Source: Syntrophaceae bacterium (GTDB taxonomy: Bacteria > Desulfobacterota > Syntrophia > Syntrophales > Smithellaceae). Taken from it: a stretch of DNA of 64,000 nucleotides. Location: assembly GCA_018436925.1 (NCBI GenBank), contig JAHDKI010000023.1, positions 1 to 64,000 on the forward strand, read 5' to 3'. The notes under the pieces were generated by a model, which was not told where the DNA came from, did no database searches, and was given only the letters and a program-made list of their open reading frames with translations. The translations under genes and the position numbers were made by a program. Positions 25,229 to 32,552 of this stretch are shown here, piece after piece. Position 1 is the stretch's first letter, and each line of letters opens with the position of its first letter.

Positions 25229-26311
25229 ATGACGACAAACCATACAAAGCATTGCACCGCCTGCGGCAAAACACTCAAATCCGATGCCGCGTTCTGCACG
25301 AACTGCGGGGCGCGCCTGAGCGCTCAATCGACGCAACCGACCTGTCCGGCTTGCGGTACGACCGCTGAAGCCGGCGACATGTTCTGCACCAACTGCGGAC
25401 ATCGTTTTACATCCGGCACGCCTGAACCGACGAGCGCGATTGCCGCATTGGCTGAAAAAATAACATCCCTGGCTTGTGACTTTTTAACGGTGCGGCAAAC
25501 AGCGCCTGGGCGCTTCGAGCTTTCCTCGCAAACCGGCGCTCAAGCCCCCGCGCAACGCGTTAACATCCGCTATGAGGCGCTTATCCTCTTAGACGAGCAA
25601 ACCCGACAAGTGACCTTCTGGGAGCGAATGACGGAAACAAAAGCAGGGATGAGCGCGGGCGTGTTCGCGGAAACGCGGACACAAAAGGGTGCACAGGTAT
25701 CCAAGACGATTTCCGGACATCTGCTTTCGGGCGGCCCGTACGGCTTTGAATACGGAAAGCTCAGAGAGGTGGTCAAATCCATCGCCACGGAGGCGGGTTT
25801 GAGTTTTAAAACCGTCGTGCTTAAGCCCAAAATGTCCAGGGGAGCAAACGCGGGCAAGCCTTCCAAAAAACTCCTGATCGCGGGGTTGGCTGTGGTTGCT
25901 TTTATCGCTGTGGTAGCGGCCGTCTCGATGATCGGCCGGTGTTCTTCGACTGATGCGCCATTGTTTTCCAGGGAAAAAGCCTTCGAGCAAGAGGGCGTGG
26001 TCGCCGACGGCAAACCGTTTATTGAAACTCACAAAAAGGTGTATGCGTCGGGCGAGCCAATCCGCGTCCACTACTACAACGCGCCGGGATCATCGCGCGA
26101 CTGGATTACCGTTGTTCCGGCCGGATCTCCGGACCGGCAGGTGGGCCCTTACCAGCATCTGCCTCACGGAAGGAAACGAGGCATCATCACATTCAGCGCT
26201 CTGTCCGCGGGACGCTACGAGGTCCGCGCCTATTACAATTATGACACCGTGGGCTACAAAGTCGCCACCCGGTTTGCCTTTAACGTTGAACGCGGAGAAG
26301 CCGACCGGTAG
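25229..26311 (+). CDS. Double zinc-ribbon protein with transmembrane helix and Ig-like C-terminal domain
   Basis: A 360-residue bitopic protein. Two N-terminal zinc ribbons (CTACG...FCTNCG and CPACG...FCTNCG; Cys 9, 12, 23, 26, 39, 42, 53, 56) face the cytoplasm, followed by ~120 residues that I cannot name, one helix (KLLIAGLAVVAFIAVVAAVS, about 215-235), and an outside domain ending in SRDWITVVPAG and SAGRYEVRAYYNYDTVGYKV, which resembles small Ig-like modules found in bacterial surface proteins. GGGAG before ATG 25229 fixes the start. It is the last gene of the zinc-ribbon operon and could connect cytoplasmic ribbon proteins with the envelope. Confidence 0.78.
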   Translation: MTTNHTKHCTACGKTLKSDAAFCTNCGARLSAQSTQPTCPACGTTAEAGDMFCTNCGHRFTSGTPEPTSAIAALAEKITSLACDFLTVRQTAPGRFELSSQTGAQAPAQRVNIRYEALILLDEQTRQVTFWERMTETKAGMSAGVFAETRTQKGAQVSKTISGHLLSGGPYGFEYGKLREVVKSIATEAGLSFKTVVLKPKMSRGANAGKPSKKLLIAGLAVVAFIAVVAAVSMIGRCSSTDAPLFSREKAFEQEGVVADGKPFIETHKKVYASGEPIRVHYYNAPGSSRDWITVVPAGSPDRQVGPYQHLPHGRKRGIITFSALSAGRYEVRAYYNYDTVGYKVATRFAFNVERGEADR

Positions 26312-26580
26312 CTGATCTCGACGCCACAGGTGAACCCGCGAAGGCCATCGATATGGCAGATGTTACTCATTTCAGCGCCTCATCCGAAGAAACGAGTGCC
26401 ATGGTTTTGGTTGAGATTATAATGCTCTGGACAAGGTCATGATAAACTTGCAGCAAAAACACCAAACAGGTACTTGGTCTCTTTTTGAAGCGGCAGGCGA
26501 AATCCTTCTTGACGCGGCCTGGTCGGACATTCCGCCCAGGGAATGCGGCCAAAAATGCGCAAAGAAGTAAATTCCCGGAA

Positions 26581-26623
26581 GTCTGTGCGACTGTTTGACA
26601 GTCGCACAGACCCATCTTTTTTT
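26581..26623 (+). terminator. Intrinsic terminator ending the zinc-ribbon region
   Basis: A perfect 13-bp stem (26581-26593 with 26599-26611) with loop TTTGA is followed by CCATC and a run of seven Ts. It is the only clear stop downstream of the zinc-ribbon operon, 270 bp after its last stop codon and right after the tiny overlapping frames. Confidence 0.8.
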
Positions 26624-26711
26624 AGATTTGGATCATCATTCCCCCTTTTTTCCTTCTACGCCTTACCCCAAAACTTTACCCCGAGGCTGCATCGTTCAAC
26701 CCAAATCCTCC

Positions 26712-26873
26712 CTATCCTTCCATAGTCAACTCTTTCATTGCCCTTTTGCAATCTGCCGACTTCAGAAATTTCGCCCAACTCTTAAGAATTGCATCTTTAT
26801 AAAGCTGAGCCAACAGGGACGATTGCGCCTTCTTCTCAGCATGCTCGCCGGCAGATCCCTCTGATGATGTCAT
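26712..26873 (-). CDS. Possible small protein, 53 aa
   Basis: A frame reading MTSSEGSAGEHAEKKAQSSL then LLAQLYKDAILKSWAKFL and ending KRAMKELTMEG. The second half looks amphipathic helical. AGAGGATC lies about 10 nt upstream of the ATG. It is divergent from the lycopene-cyclase-like gene. The frame is protein-like but short, and I do not recognise it. Confidence 0.35.
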   Translation of the reverse strand: MTSSEGSAGEHAEKKAQSSLLAQLYKDAILKSWAKFLKSADCKRAMKELTMEG

Positions 26874-26913
26874 GATAAAAGATCCTCTGGACAATTTTTT
26901 CTTTACATTGTTT

Positions 26914-26941
26914 TTGGAGTGAATGATAGTTGCGATAAAAT
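26914..26941 (+). promoter_or_regulatory. Possible promoter for the terpenoid gene pair
   Basis: TTGGAG (26914-26919), 16 bp, TAAAAT (26936-26941). The predicted start near 26948 lies just upstream of the GGAG ribosome site serving ATG 26958, which supports choosing that start over ATG 26919. Confidence 0.45.
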
Positions 26942-26957
26942 GAACCCGGAGAGGAGC

Positions 26958-27656
26958 ATGCCGGCACTGCAAAACTACCCCTATCTTCTATCCACGCTGA
27001 TCGGCGCGGTCATCGTTGTGGCGGTTTATCTGCTTGTATCAAAAGAAAGGCGCATCATGCTGATCGGCGGCGCCGCCCTTGTTCCTTTCAGTTTTTGCGC
27101 GATTCTTCACGAAACATCATACTGGAATGCCGGACGATTGGGCGGTTTTTCTTGGGGAATCGAGGATGCCTTGTTTACCTTCAGCGTCGGAAGTCTGACC
27201 GCGGCGATCGGAGCAAGAGTTCTTCAACTGGACTTGCCGGTTCGGATCCAGTGGCAATCGGCCGCGAAGAAATTTATTCTGCTATGCTTTTCAGCAACAA
27301 TCCTGGTTATCATGTTGACACTCGCGGGCATGGACATCATGCTTGCAACCATCATCGCCCAGATCGCGGTGACCGCCTTATTAACGGCTGCAAACCGCCA
27401 CAGTTGGTGGCGTCCGTCTTTGGCCTCGCTCATCTACACATCTTACTATACCGTTATGCTGTATATTTTCTTTCACCGGGTTGGAGGCTTTGCAGACCTC
27501 TGGAACGGTCCCCATCTTTGGCCGGCCCGGATTTTTGGGCTCCCTCTGGAGGAGATCATCTGGGTTTTTACCTTTGCCTGGTGCTGGGTTTTAATGTTGG
27601 CGTTTTGCCTCGACACAAAGATCTCGGTAAAGGAAGAACTTCATGAATCGGCATGA
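26958..27656 (+). CDS. Lycopene-cyclase-domain-like integral membrane protein
   Basis: A 232-residue membrane protein with about six or seven helices. The last part, RIFGLPLEEIIWVFTFAWCW, matches the PxEE motif and following Trp/Phe-rich helix of heterodimeric (CrtYc/CrtYd, CarR-type) lycopene cyclases, which protonate and cyclise terpenoid ends. LGGFSWGIEDALFTFSVGSL in the middle resembles the second conserved block with its Glu. Start 26958 is chosen for GGAG 6 nt upstream. Its 3' end overlaps the fused prenyl synthase gene by 14 bp, so the proteins are co-made and likely act in one terpenoid pathway. The exact substrate is unknown; no crtB or crtI is present. Confidence 0.68.
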   Translation: MPALQNYPYLLSTLIGAVIVVAVYLLVSKERRIMLIGGAALVPFSFCAILHETSYWNAGRLGGFSWGIEDALFTFSVGSLTAAIGARVLQLDLPVRIQWQSAAKKFILLCFSATILVIMLTLAGMDIMLATIIAQIAVTALLTAANRHSWWRPSLASLIYTSYYTVMLYIFFHRVGGFADLWNGPHLWPARIFGLPLEEIIWVFTFAWCWVLMLAFCLDTKISVKEELHESA

Positions 27657-29844
27657 TTCGATTTCTTCGACCACCCCCCCGGCGGGGCGAATTTTACCCG
27701 TTCCTCCTCATGAAGATGCGGCCGTAGAATGGTGGTTTGTCCATGGAAATTTCTCCACCGGCCAGGACATTGCCGGACACTTCATGCTGAGCTTTTTTCG
27801 GCATGCCGTTAACGGTTCGCACGGCTTTTCCATGCTGTTTCGCATCGAAGATTCATTGCATCGCGACCCCTTTATCGTTTCCCGCGCGGATCCTCATGTG
27901 CAGGAGCTCCTGGTGCGCTCAAGGGAAGAACTTCAAAAAACCAATCTTTATGGACATTTACTCAACGTCTATTTCGACGAAGTGGATCGATACGGATTTC
28001 CGTCCGCCCAGTTCGCTTCAGGCTCACGCGCACATTGTTCGGACGACGGACTTTCCATCTCGTGGGACGACTTCTACCTGAAAGTTCAGGATGGATTGCT
28101 AAGTGTGGGATTCCGCCCCTCCTGGGCTGACACGCATGTCCAATTCATTCTGTCTTCGCGGACTTCAGCCGTCGATTTAGGGATTTTAGAAACACCCGGA
28201 ACAAAGATGGGCTATCTGACCTATCCGATCTGCAGCCTTTCCGGATGTTACAACAGCCAGCCTGCGACCGGCAATGCCTGGTTTGACCGGCAGTGGGGCG
28301 ATATGTCCTGGTTTGCCTCCGAAAGCGACGCCTCGGGACAAAGAAGGATTCAGGGCTGGGACTGGCTGGGAATTAATCTGGATGACGGGCGCGCTGCGGT
28401 TGTCCTGATTTCCAGAGATATGGAAACGCGAAACATGACCGCATCGAACTTTGTCATGATTGACCCTCAAGGCGCCGTGCGCAAGCTTGACCGTTTCCAA
28501 ATCGAACCGATCGCGTCATGGCAAAGCCCGAAGACTTTTATTGTTTATCCGGTGGCCTGGAAAATGATCATCCCTGCCCTCAATGGAGAGATCATCTTCA
28601 CGCCGCACCGGGAAGATCAGGAAATTCCCGTGGCCGGGGCCACGCGAGCGATCTGGGAGGGCGCAGGGCGCGTCACGGGAACTCTGGAAGGCAAACCGGT
28701 TTCAGCAACGGCAAGATTGGAACTCAACGGCTACGGCTGCGTGTTTCATCCCCGGGACATTCTGGATAGTTTCTCCCGCCGTATTGTCGGTCACATTCAG
28801 AACTTCTTTCCCGAGTCCCCGGATGAAGCCTTCTATAAAAAGCACACCGGCCTTTCGCCCGAGCGGGACAACATAGAAGCCGTTCGTGAATTCCTGACCC
28901 GGCCCATATGGGATCTGCTTCGTCGGGGCGGAAAACATTGGCGCCCGATGTTCGGAATCCTAATGGCGGAAGCTCTAGGCCTGGACGCCGCGAAATACGA
29001 AGACCTCATTGCCGTCAGCACGGAGCTCACGCATCTGGCGTCGCTGGTGATTGACGATATTGAGGACAATGCCGAAACCCGCCGCAATGACGCATGCATT
29101 CATCTCAAGTACGGAACGAACATCGCCATCAATGCCGCCAATGCGCTGTATTTTCTGCCGATCACCAAGCTCCGGGAAAACCCTTTGCTGACCCAGGAAC
29201 AACTGCTGGCCATTTACTCCAAAACGATGGAGTTTTTTGTCAAAGCGCACTTCGGTCAGGGAATGGATCTTTACCGCAAGGCGCACGCATTGCTAAGTGA
29301 CCGCGCCGATATTGATTTCCTGATTCGCGACACGCTCTCGGTCTATAAGCTCAAAACTGCGGCCCCGATCGAGTTCATCGCGCATTCGGTTTGCCTTATC
29401 GCCGGAGCCGATGCGTCAACCACCCGGGCCGCGGTCGAGCTGGCCGAAAATTTCGGCGTTGCCTTTCAGATTAAAGACGACATACACGACTTCAGCGGTT
29501 CAGAGAAATGGACGAAAGACCGGGGTTCGGATCTGGCGAACGGCAAGCTCACTTATGTCATCTTACTGGCGCTTAAGACTTTGACAGGTGAAGATCGCCA
29601 ATTTCTCATCCGGCTTCTGCGCGGGGATGCCGAACCTGAAGCGGATTCTCTGCGCAAGGGGATGGAGCTTGTCCGCGCCTCAGGAGCCCTCGAACAAGCA
29701 GACACTCTTGTTTTTTCCATGCTCAATGAGGCGTGGGAGAAGTTTGCCGGCGCCACCCGGCAGTCCGACGCCCGAATACTTCTAAAAGTCATGTGCGAAC
29801 ACTTGCTGAATCTGGATTACAACGATCCGGACCTCACGCAATAA
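27643..29844 (+). CDS. Fusion: CrtC/AttH lipocalin-like domain plus polyprenyl diphosphate synthase
   Basis: A 733-residue two-domain protein. Residues ~1-370 resemble the CrtC/AttH (hydroxyneurosporene synthase, lipocalin-9) family: AVEWWFVHGNF, GNAWFDRQWGDMSWFASESD, GWDWLGINLDDG. Relatives hydrate carotenoids, and fungal members act as Diels-Alderase-type cyclases. Residues ~410-733 are a trans-prenyl diphosphate synthase with both Asp-rich motifs, VIDDIEDNAETRR (about 468) and FQIKDDIHDF (about 611), plus GSDLANGKLTYVILL. One polypeptide could make a prenyl chain and modify it. AAGGAAG lies before the ATG, which overlaps the lycopene-cyclase-like gene by 14 bp. I know of no described protein with this architecture. 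Confidence 0.8.
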   Translation: MNRHDSISSTTPPAGRILPVPPHEDAAVEWWFVHGNFSTGQDIAGHFMLSFFRHAVNGSHGFSMLFRIEDSLHRDPFIVSRADPHVQELLVRSREELQKTNLYGHLLNVYFDEVDRYGFPSAQFASGSRAHCSDDGLSISWDDFYLKVQDGLLSVGFRPSWADTHVQFILSSRTSAVDLGILETPGTKMGYLTYPICSLSGCYNSQPATGNAWFDRQWGDMSWFASESDASGQRRIQGWDWLGINLDDGRAAVVLISRDMETRNMTASNFVMIDPQGAVRKLDRFQIEPIASWQSPKTFIVYPVAWKMIIPALNGEIIFTPHREDQEIPVAGATRAIWEGAGRVTGTLEGKPVSATARLELNGYGCVFHPRDILDSFSRRIVGHIQNFFPESPDEAFYKKHTGLSPERDNIEAVREFLTRPIWDLLRRGGKHWRPMFGILMAEALGLDAAKYEDLIAVSTELTHLASLVIDDIEDNAETRRNDACIHLKYGTNIAINAANALYFLPITKLRENPLLTQEQLLAIYSKTMEFFVKAHFGQGMDLYRKAHALLSDRADIDFLIRDTLSVYKLKTAAPIEFIAHSVCLIAGADASTTRAAVELAENFGVAFQIKDDIHDFSGSEKWTKDRGSDLANGKLTYVILLALKTLTGEDRQFLIRLLRGDAEPEADSLRKGMELVRASGALEQADTLVFSMLNEAWEKFAGATRQSDARILLKVMCEHLLNLDYNDPDLTQ

Positions 29845-29862
29845 AAACAAGTATTGCCGCGG

Positions 29863-30018
29863 TTATACAACTTTATCCGGAATGCTCTTTATATTTACGA
29901 TTTCATCATTGAATTCATATTTGTCATGCAGGCGTTGGCCTATATTGATGATGATTGGCTCTGCTTTTCGGCAGTCGTCTAGGAAAGAACAGAAATTTGA
30001 TCGTGCCTCTGCGGACAT
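29863..30018 (-). CDS. Possible small protein or gene remnant downstream of the Crp/Fnr gene
   Basis: In the same frame as the Crp/Fnr regulator, its TAG stop is followed by about 70 open codons to a TAA at 29863. The first ATG is at 30018, giving 51 residues: MSAEARSNFCSFLDDCRKAE then PIIINIGQRLHDKYEFND and ending IPDKVV. The residue pattern is protein-like. There is no good ribosome site. It may be an independent small gene, a remnant, or sequence reached by stop readthrough. Confidence 0.35.
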   Translation of the reverse strand: MSAEARSNFCSFLDDCRKAEPIIINIGQRLHDKYEFNDEIVNIKSIPDKVV

Positions 30019-30081
30019 AGCGTTGCAAGACAGCTGCAAACATCCAATCGCCTCATATAAAACACCCGATATACCGGATCT

Positions 30082-30759
30082 CTAGTCCCCTTCGGCAAGG
30101 CTTTCCAACGCTTTTTGATTCAGAATCCGGACGCTGCGGCCCGAGGCGGCCGCGATGCCTTCATCCGCCATTTTGCGAAAGGTCCGGGACAGGGCCTCCG
30201 GCGTGACGCCCAGAATTTTCGACAGCTCGCGCTGCGAAATGGACAGTTCGATCGCTTGCGCGCCGGCTTTTTGTCGGGACAGTTCATGAACGAGAAAGCC
30301 GGCCAGGCGACCGGGAATTTCTTTGAGCGACAAAGACTCGATCAGATCCATCGAGTTTTTCAGGCGGCGCGAAAGAATCCGGATGATATTCAAAAGCAAG
30401 GCGGGTTCGGTTTTGGCCACCGCCTCGACCAGAACGCCGGGAATCAGAAGAACTTCGCTTTCTCCGATCGCCACCGCGCCGGCCGGAAAAGTCTCCGTGG
30501 CAAAGGCCGTGCACAGACCGAACGGATCTCCGGAAACTAAAAGCTGAAGGGTTTGTTCTTTGTCGTCGGGCGAGCTTCGCGAGAGCTTTATCTGCCCGGA
30601 GAGCACCACATAAAACGAGCGGACCGGATCGGCCTCTCCCACAACCGTTTCATTGGCTTTAAACTTTTTAAGCGCTCCGCCTGCAGCCAGTCTTCGAATG
30701 CCCTCGGCAGAAACGCCGTCAAACAAGTCCGTTTCTTTTATTCGATTTTGCAGGTCCAT
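30082..30759 (-). CDS. Crp/Fnr-family transcriptional regulator
   Basis: A 225-residue regulator: cyclic-nucleotide-binding-type beta barrel (about 10-125, with FKANETVVGEADPVRSFYVV and LSGQIKLS), dimer helix, and C-terminal helix-turn-helix ISQRELSKILGVTPEALSRTFRKM. The recognition helix contains ExxSR (E-A-L-S-R), the FNR-type pattern that reads TTGAT half-sites. There is no four-Cys cluster, so it is not an Fe-S FNR; haem or another ligand is possible. A perfect TTGAT-N4-ATCAA box lies 17 bp upstream of its own start, suggesting autoregulation, and at an activating distance from the divergent thioredoxin promoter. Confidence 0.88.
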   Translation of the reverse strand: MDLQNRIKETDLFDGVSAEGIRRLAAGGALKKFKANETVVGEADPVRSFYVVLSGQIKLSRSSPDDKEQTLQLLVSGDPFGLCTAFATETFPAGAVAIGESEVLLIPGVLVEAVAKTEPALLLNIIRILSRRLKNSMDLIESLSLKEIPGRLAGFLVHELSRQKAGAQAIELSISQRELSKILGVTPEALSRTFRKMADEGIAAASGRSVRILNQKALESLAEGD

Positions 30760-30775
30760 AATATCCTTTTAAACA

Positions 30776-30789
30776 TTGATTTAGATCAA
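30776..30789. promoter_or_regulatory. FNR-type operator TTGAT-N4-ATCAA
   Basis: TTGATTTAGATCAA matches the FNR/DNR consensus exactly and extends to the 18-bp palindrome CATTGATTTAGATCAATG. It lies between the Crp/Fnr regulator and thioredoxin genes. Relative to the -10 at 30812-30817 (start near 30824) its centre is about -41.5, the class II activation position; relative to the regulator it would sit over the transcription or translation start region. Confidence 0.75.
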
Positions 30790-30811
30790 TGACACAGTCT
30801 TGCGACCCGTC

Positions 30812-30817
30812 TATAAG
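30812..30817 (+). promoter_or_regulatory. -10 element of the thioredoxin operon
   Basis: TATAAG with no matching -35 hexamer; the FNR-type box occupies that position, as expected for an activator-dependent promoter. Predicted leader is about 56 nt to ATG 30880. Confidence 0.45.
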
Positions 30818-30879
30818 TGGAACCGAAAGATGATTGAATCTTTAACATAACAGCGATCAAATACAAAAGGAGAAAGCCA

Positions 30880-31215
30880 ATGAGCGATGAAAAAAAACTA
30901 AAACATGCGGATGATTCCACTTTTTCAACCCTGGTCCTGGAGGCCAAAAACGCCTCGCTGGTCGATTTTTGGGCGCCCTGGTGCGGACCGTGTCGGGCCA
31001 TCGGCCCGGTTTTGGACGATCTGGCGGCGCAATACGGCGGGGAAATCAACATTGTGAAAGTGAATGTGGATGAAAGTCCCGCGACGGCGGCCAAATTCGG
31101 AGTCCGCAGCATCCCGACTTTGATTCTGGTCAAAGACGGCAAGGTCATCGGCACGCAGGTCGGATTGGCCTCGAAAGACACCCTCATTGATTTCATCAGG
31201 CCGGGACTGAACTAG
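30880..31215 (+). CDS. trxA: Thioredoxin
   Basis: A 111-residue cytoplasmic dithiol oxidoreductase. VDFWAPWCGPCRAIGPVL holds the WCGPC active site, and FGVRSIPTLILVKDGKVIG has the cis-Pro. Length is normal. AAAGGAG precedes the ATG by 8 nt. It is the first gene after an FNR-type operator and is followed by a 29-residue membrane peptide, a DUF2892 protein and a methyltransferase on the same strand. Confidence 0.95.
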   Translation: MSDEKKLKHADDSTFSTLVLEAKNASLVDFWAPWCGPCRAIGPVLDDLAAQYGGEINIVKVNVDESPATAAKFGVRSIPTLILVKDGKVIGTQVGLASKDTLIDFIRPGLN

Positions 31216-31269
31216 AAACCTGATGCAGGCCGGGGCGATCAAACACCCCGTTCCCAAAGGATGCAACTT

Positions 31270-31359
31270 ATGAATGAATTCCTGATTTTGCTTCTCATCA
31301 TCGGTCTGTGGTTTTTTCTGCAGGCCTGGCTTCTGCCCAAACTGGGCGTCTCCACCTGA
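31270..31359 (+). CDS. 29-residue single-span membrane peptide
   Basis: A 30-codon frame encoding MNEFLILLLIIGLWFFLQAW then LLPKLGVST. Almost the whole peptide is one hydrophobic helix with a short LPKLGV tail. AAAGGA sits about 10 nt upstream of the ATG. It lies 54 bp after thioredoxin. Small peptides of this pattern next to thioredoxin and DUF2892 genes are, I believe, recurrent in Desulfobacterota. Function unknown. Confidence 0.6.
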   Translation: MNEFLILLLIIGLWFFLQAWLLPKLGVST

Positions 31360-31584
31360 ATGCGTCCGGCCTGTCGGTCGGACAGGACGGAAACGGAAAA
31401 GACTTCAGGCGAAAATCTGCATCCCGACGGCCGATGAAAGGATAACCGCAAAAGGATCATTGCCCGTTTCCCGGATCGGTGCTAGAGTTTCGCCTCATTG
31501 TAAAGAAGATTTGCATGGATCGAGGGCGAACTCAGGGACGGATGCGTCCATGGCCGAAAACATCAACCCAAAAAGGAGGCTTTC

Positions 31585-31791
31585 ATGAAAAAGAACATGG
31601 GAACCATCGACCGGGTCATCCGGGTGCTTTTGGCGGTTGTCGTCATCATTCTTTATCTGACGGGAACGATCAGCGGGACGGCTGCCGTCATCCTGGGCAT
31701 TTTTGCACTGATTTTTCTGGTCACCAGCGCGATCGGCTTTTGCCCGCTGTATGTCCCCCTGAACATCTCCACGATCGGCAAAAAGAAATAA
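31585..31791 (+). CDS. DUF2892 (YgaP-type) small membrane protein
   Basis: A 68-residue inner-membrane protein of the DUF2892 family: KKNMGTIDRVIRVLLAVVVI opens with the conserved N-x-G-x-x-D-R-x-x-R motif, two helices follow, and GFCPLYVPLNIST is the typical C-terminal Cys-Pro-Leu-Tyr segment. In YgaP this module anchors a rhodanese; here it is alone. Ribosome site AAAGGAGG. It lies with thioredoxin, suggesting thiol or sulfur chemistry at the membrane, which is inference. Confidence 0.85.
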   Translation: MKKNMGTIDRVIRVLLAVVVIILYLTGTISGTAAVILGIFALIFLVTSAIGFCPLYVPLNISTIGKKK

Positions 31792-31837
31792 CCTCAGGAC
31801 GGCGCGGGCTCCCTGGGGCGCCTGCGCCGATATCCCC

Positions 31838-32500
31838 ATGACAGAGAACACAAGAAACTTCGACAACGAAGCGGCAAGCTGGGATGATAAACCGGACCGA
31901 GTCAAGCTGGCGGCGGATATCACCTTCGCGATCCGGCAAAACGTGCCTCTTTCAACCGACATGGATGTGCTCGACTTCGGCTGCGGCACGGGGCTTTTGA
32001 CGCTCGCCCTCCAGCCGTATGTCCGTTTTGTCACCGGCGTGGACAGCTCCCGGGGAATGCTGGCGGTTCTGCAGCGCAAAATCAACCAGGCCAATCTTGC
32101 CAACGTCAAAACCGTCTTGCTCGACCTGGACCGGGGAGATCGACTTTCCGGCTCATATGATCTGATCACCAGCAGTATGACGCTGCACCACATTCCGGAC
32201 ATCGACGCGCTCTTTTGTGAATTTCATCGCATCCTGAAGCCTTCCGGCCTCATCGCCGTTGCGGATCTCGACCCGGATGACGGACAATTCCATTCGGACA
32301 ATACAGGCGTTTACTCCTTCGGTTTCGATCGGATCATGATGCGAGACAAACTTGCGCGCTCGGGCTTTCAAAGAATTTCGATCATCGACGCGGCGCACAG
32401 GGGAAAGACCCTCAGCGATGGGTCGACGCGGCAGTTTTGCGTATTTCTCGCCACAGCGCAAAAACAGGCGACGGGGACTTTGCGTCGGGATTGTGATTGA
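31838..32500 (+). CDS. Class I SAM-dependent methyltransferase
   Basis: A 220-residue soluble methyltransferase (methyltransferase type 11 group). NEAASWDDKP at the N-terminus, DVLDFGCGTGLLTLAL as SAM motif I, GVDSSRGML with the acidic ribose ligand, and ITSSMTLHHIPDI then ILKPSGLIAVADLD complete the fold. Substrate unknown; this group includes enzymes acting on small molecules and quinones. It is the last gene of the thioredoxin run, 46 bp after DUF2892. Confidence 0.85.
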   Translation: MTENTRNFDNEAASWDDKPDRVKLAADITFAIRQNVPLSTDMDVLDFGCGTGLLTLALQPYVRFVTGVDSSRGMLAVLQRKINQANLANVKTVLLDLDRGDRLSGSYDLITSSMTLHHIPDIDALFCEFHRILKPSGLIAVADLDPDDGQFHSDNTGVYSFGFDRIMMRDKLARSGFQRISIIDAAHRGKTLSDGSTRQFCVFLATAQKQATGTLRRDCD

Positions 32501-32552
32501 CAGCCGGGCCGGGAATGTGTTTTTGTAGCCCACATTTCCGGGGAGACAAATT

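Larger units (their letters stand above)
26312..26957. other. Gap after the zinc-ribbon operon: tiny overlapping ORFs, terminator, small minus-strand ORF
   Basis: No recognised gene. On the plus strand a 29-codon frame (26353-26442) overlaps by ATGA a 43-codon frame (26439-26570) reading MINLQQKHQTGTWSLFEAAG onward; together they may be a frameshifted remnant or two peptides. A perfect hairpin terminator follows at 26581. A 53-codon minus-strand frame lies at 26712-26873, and a probable promoter for the terpenoid genes at 26914-26941. Confidence 0.5.
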
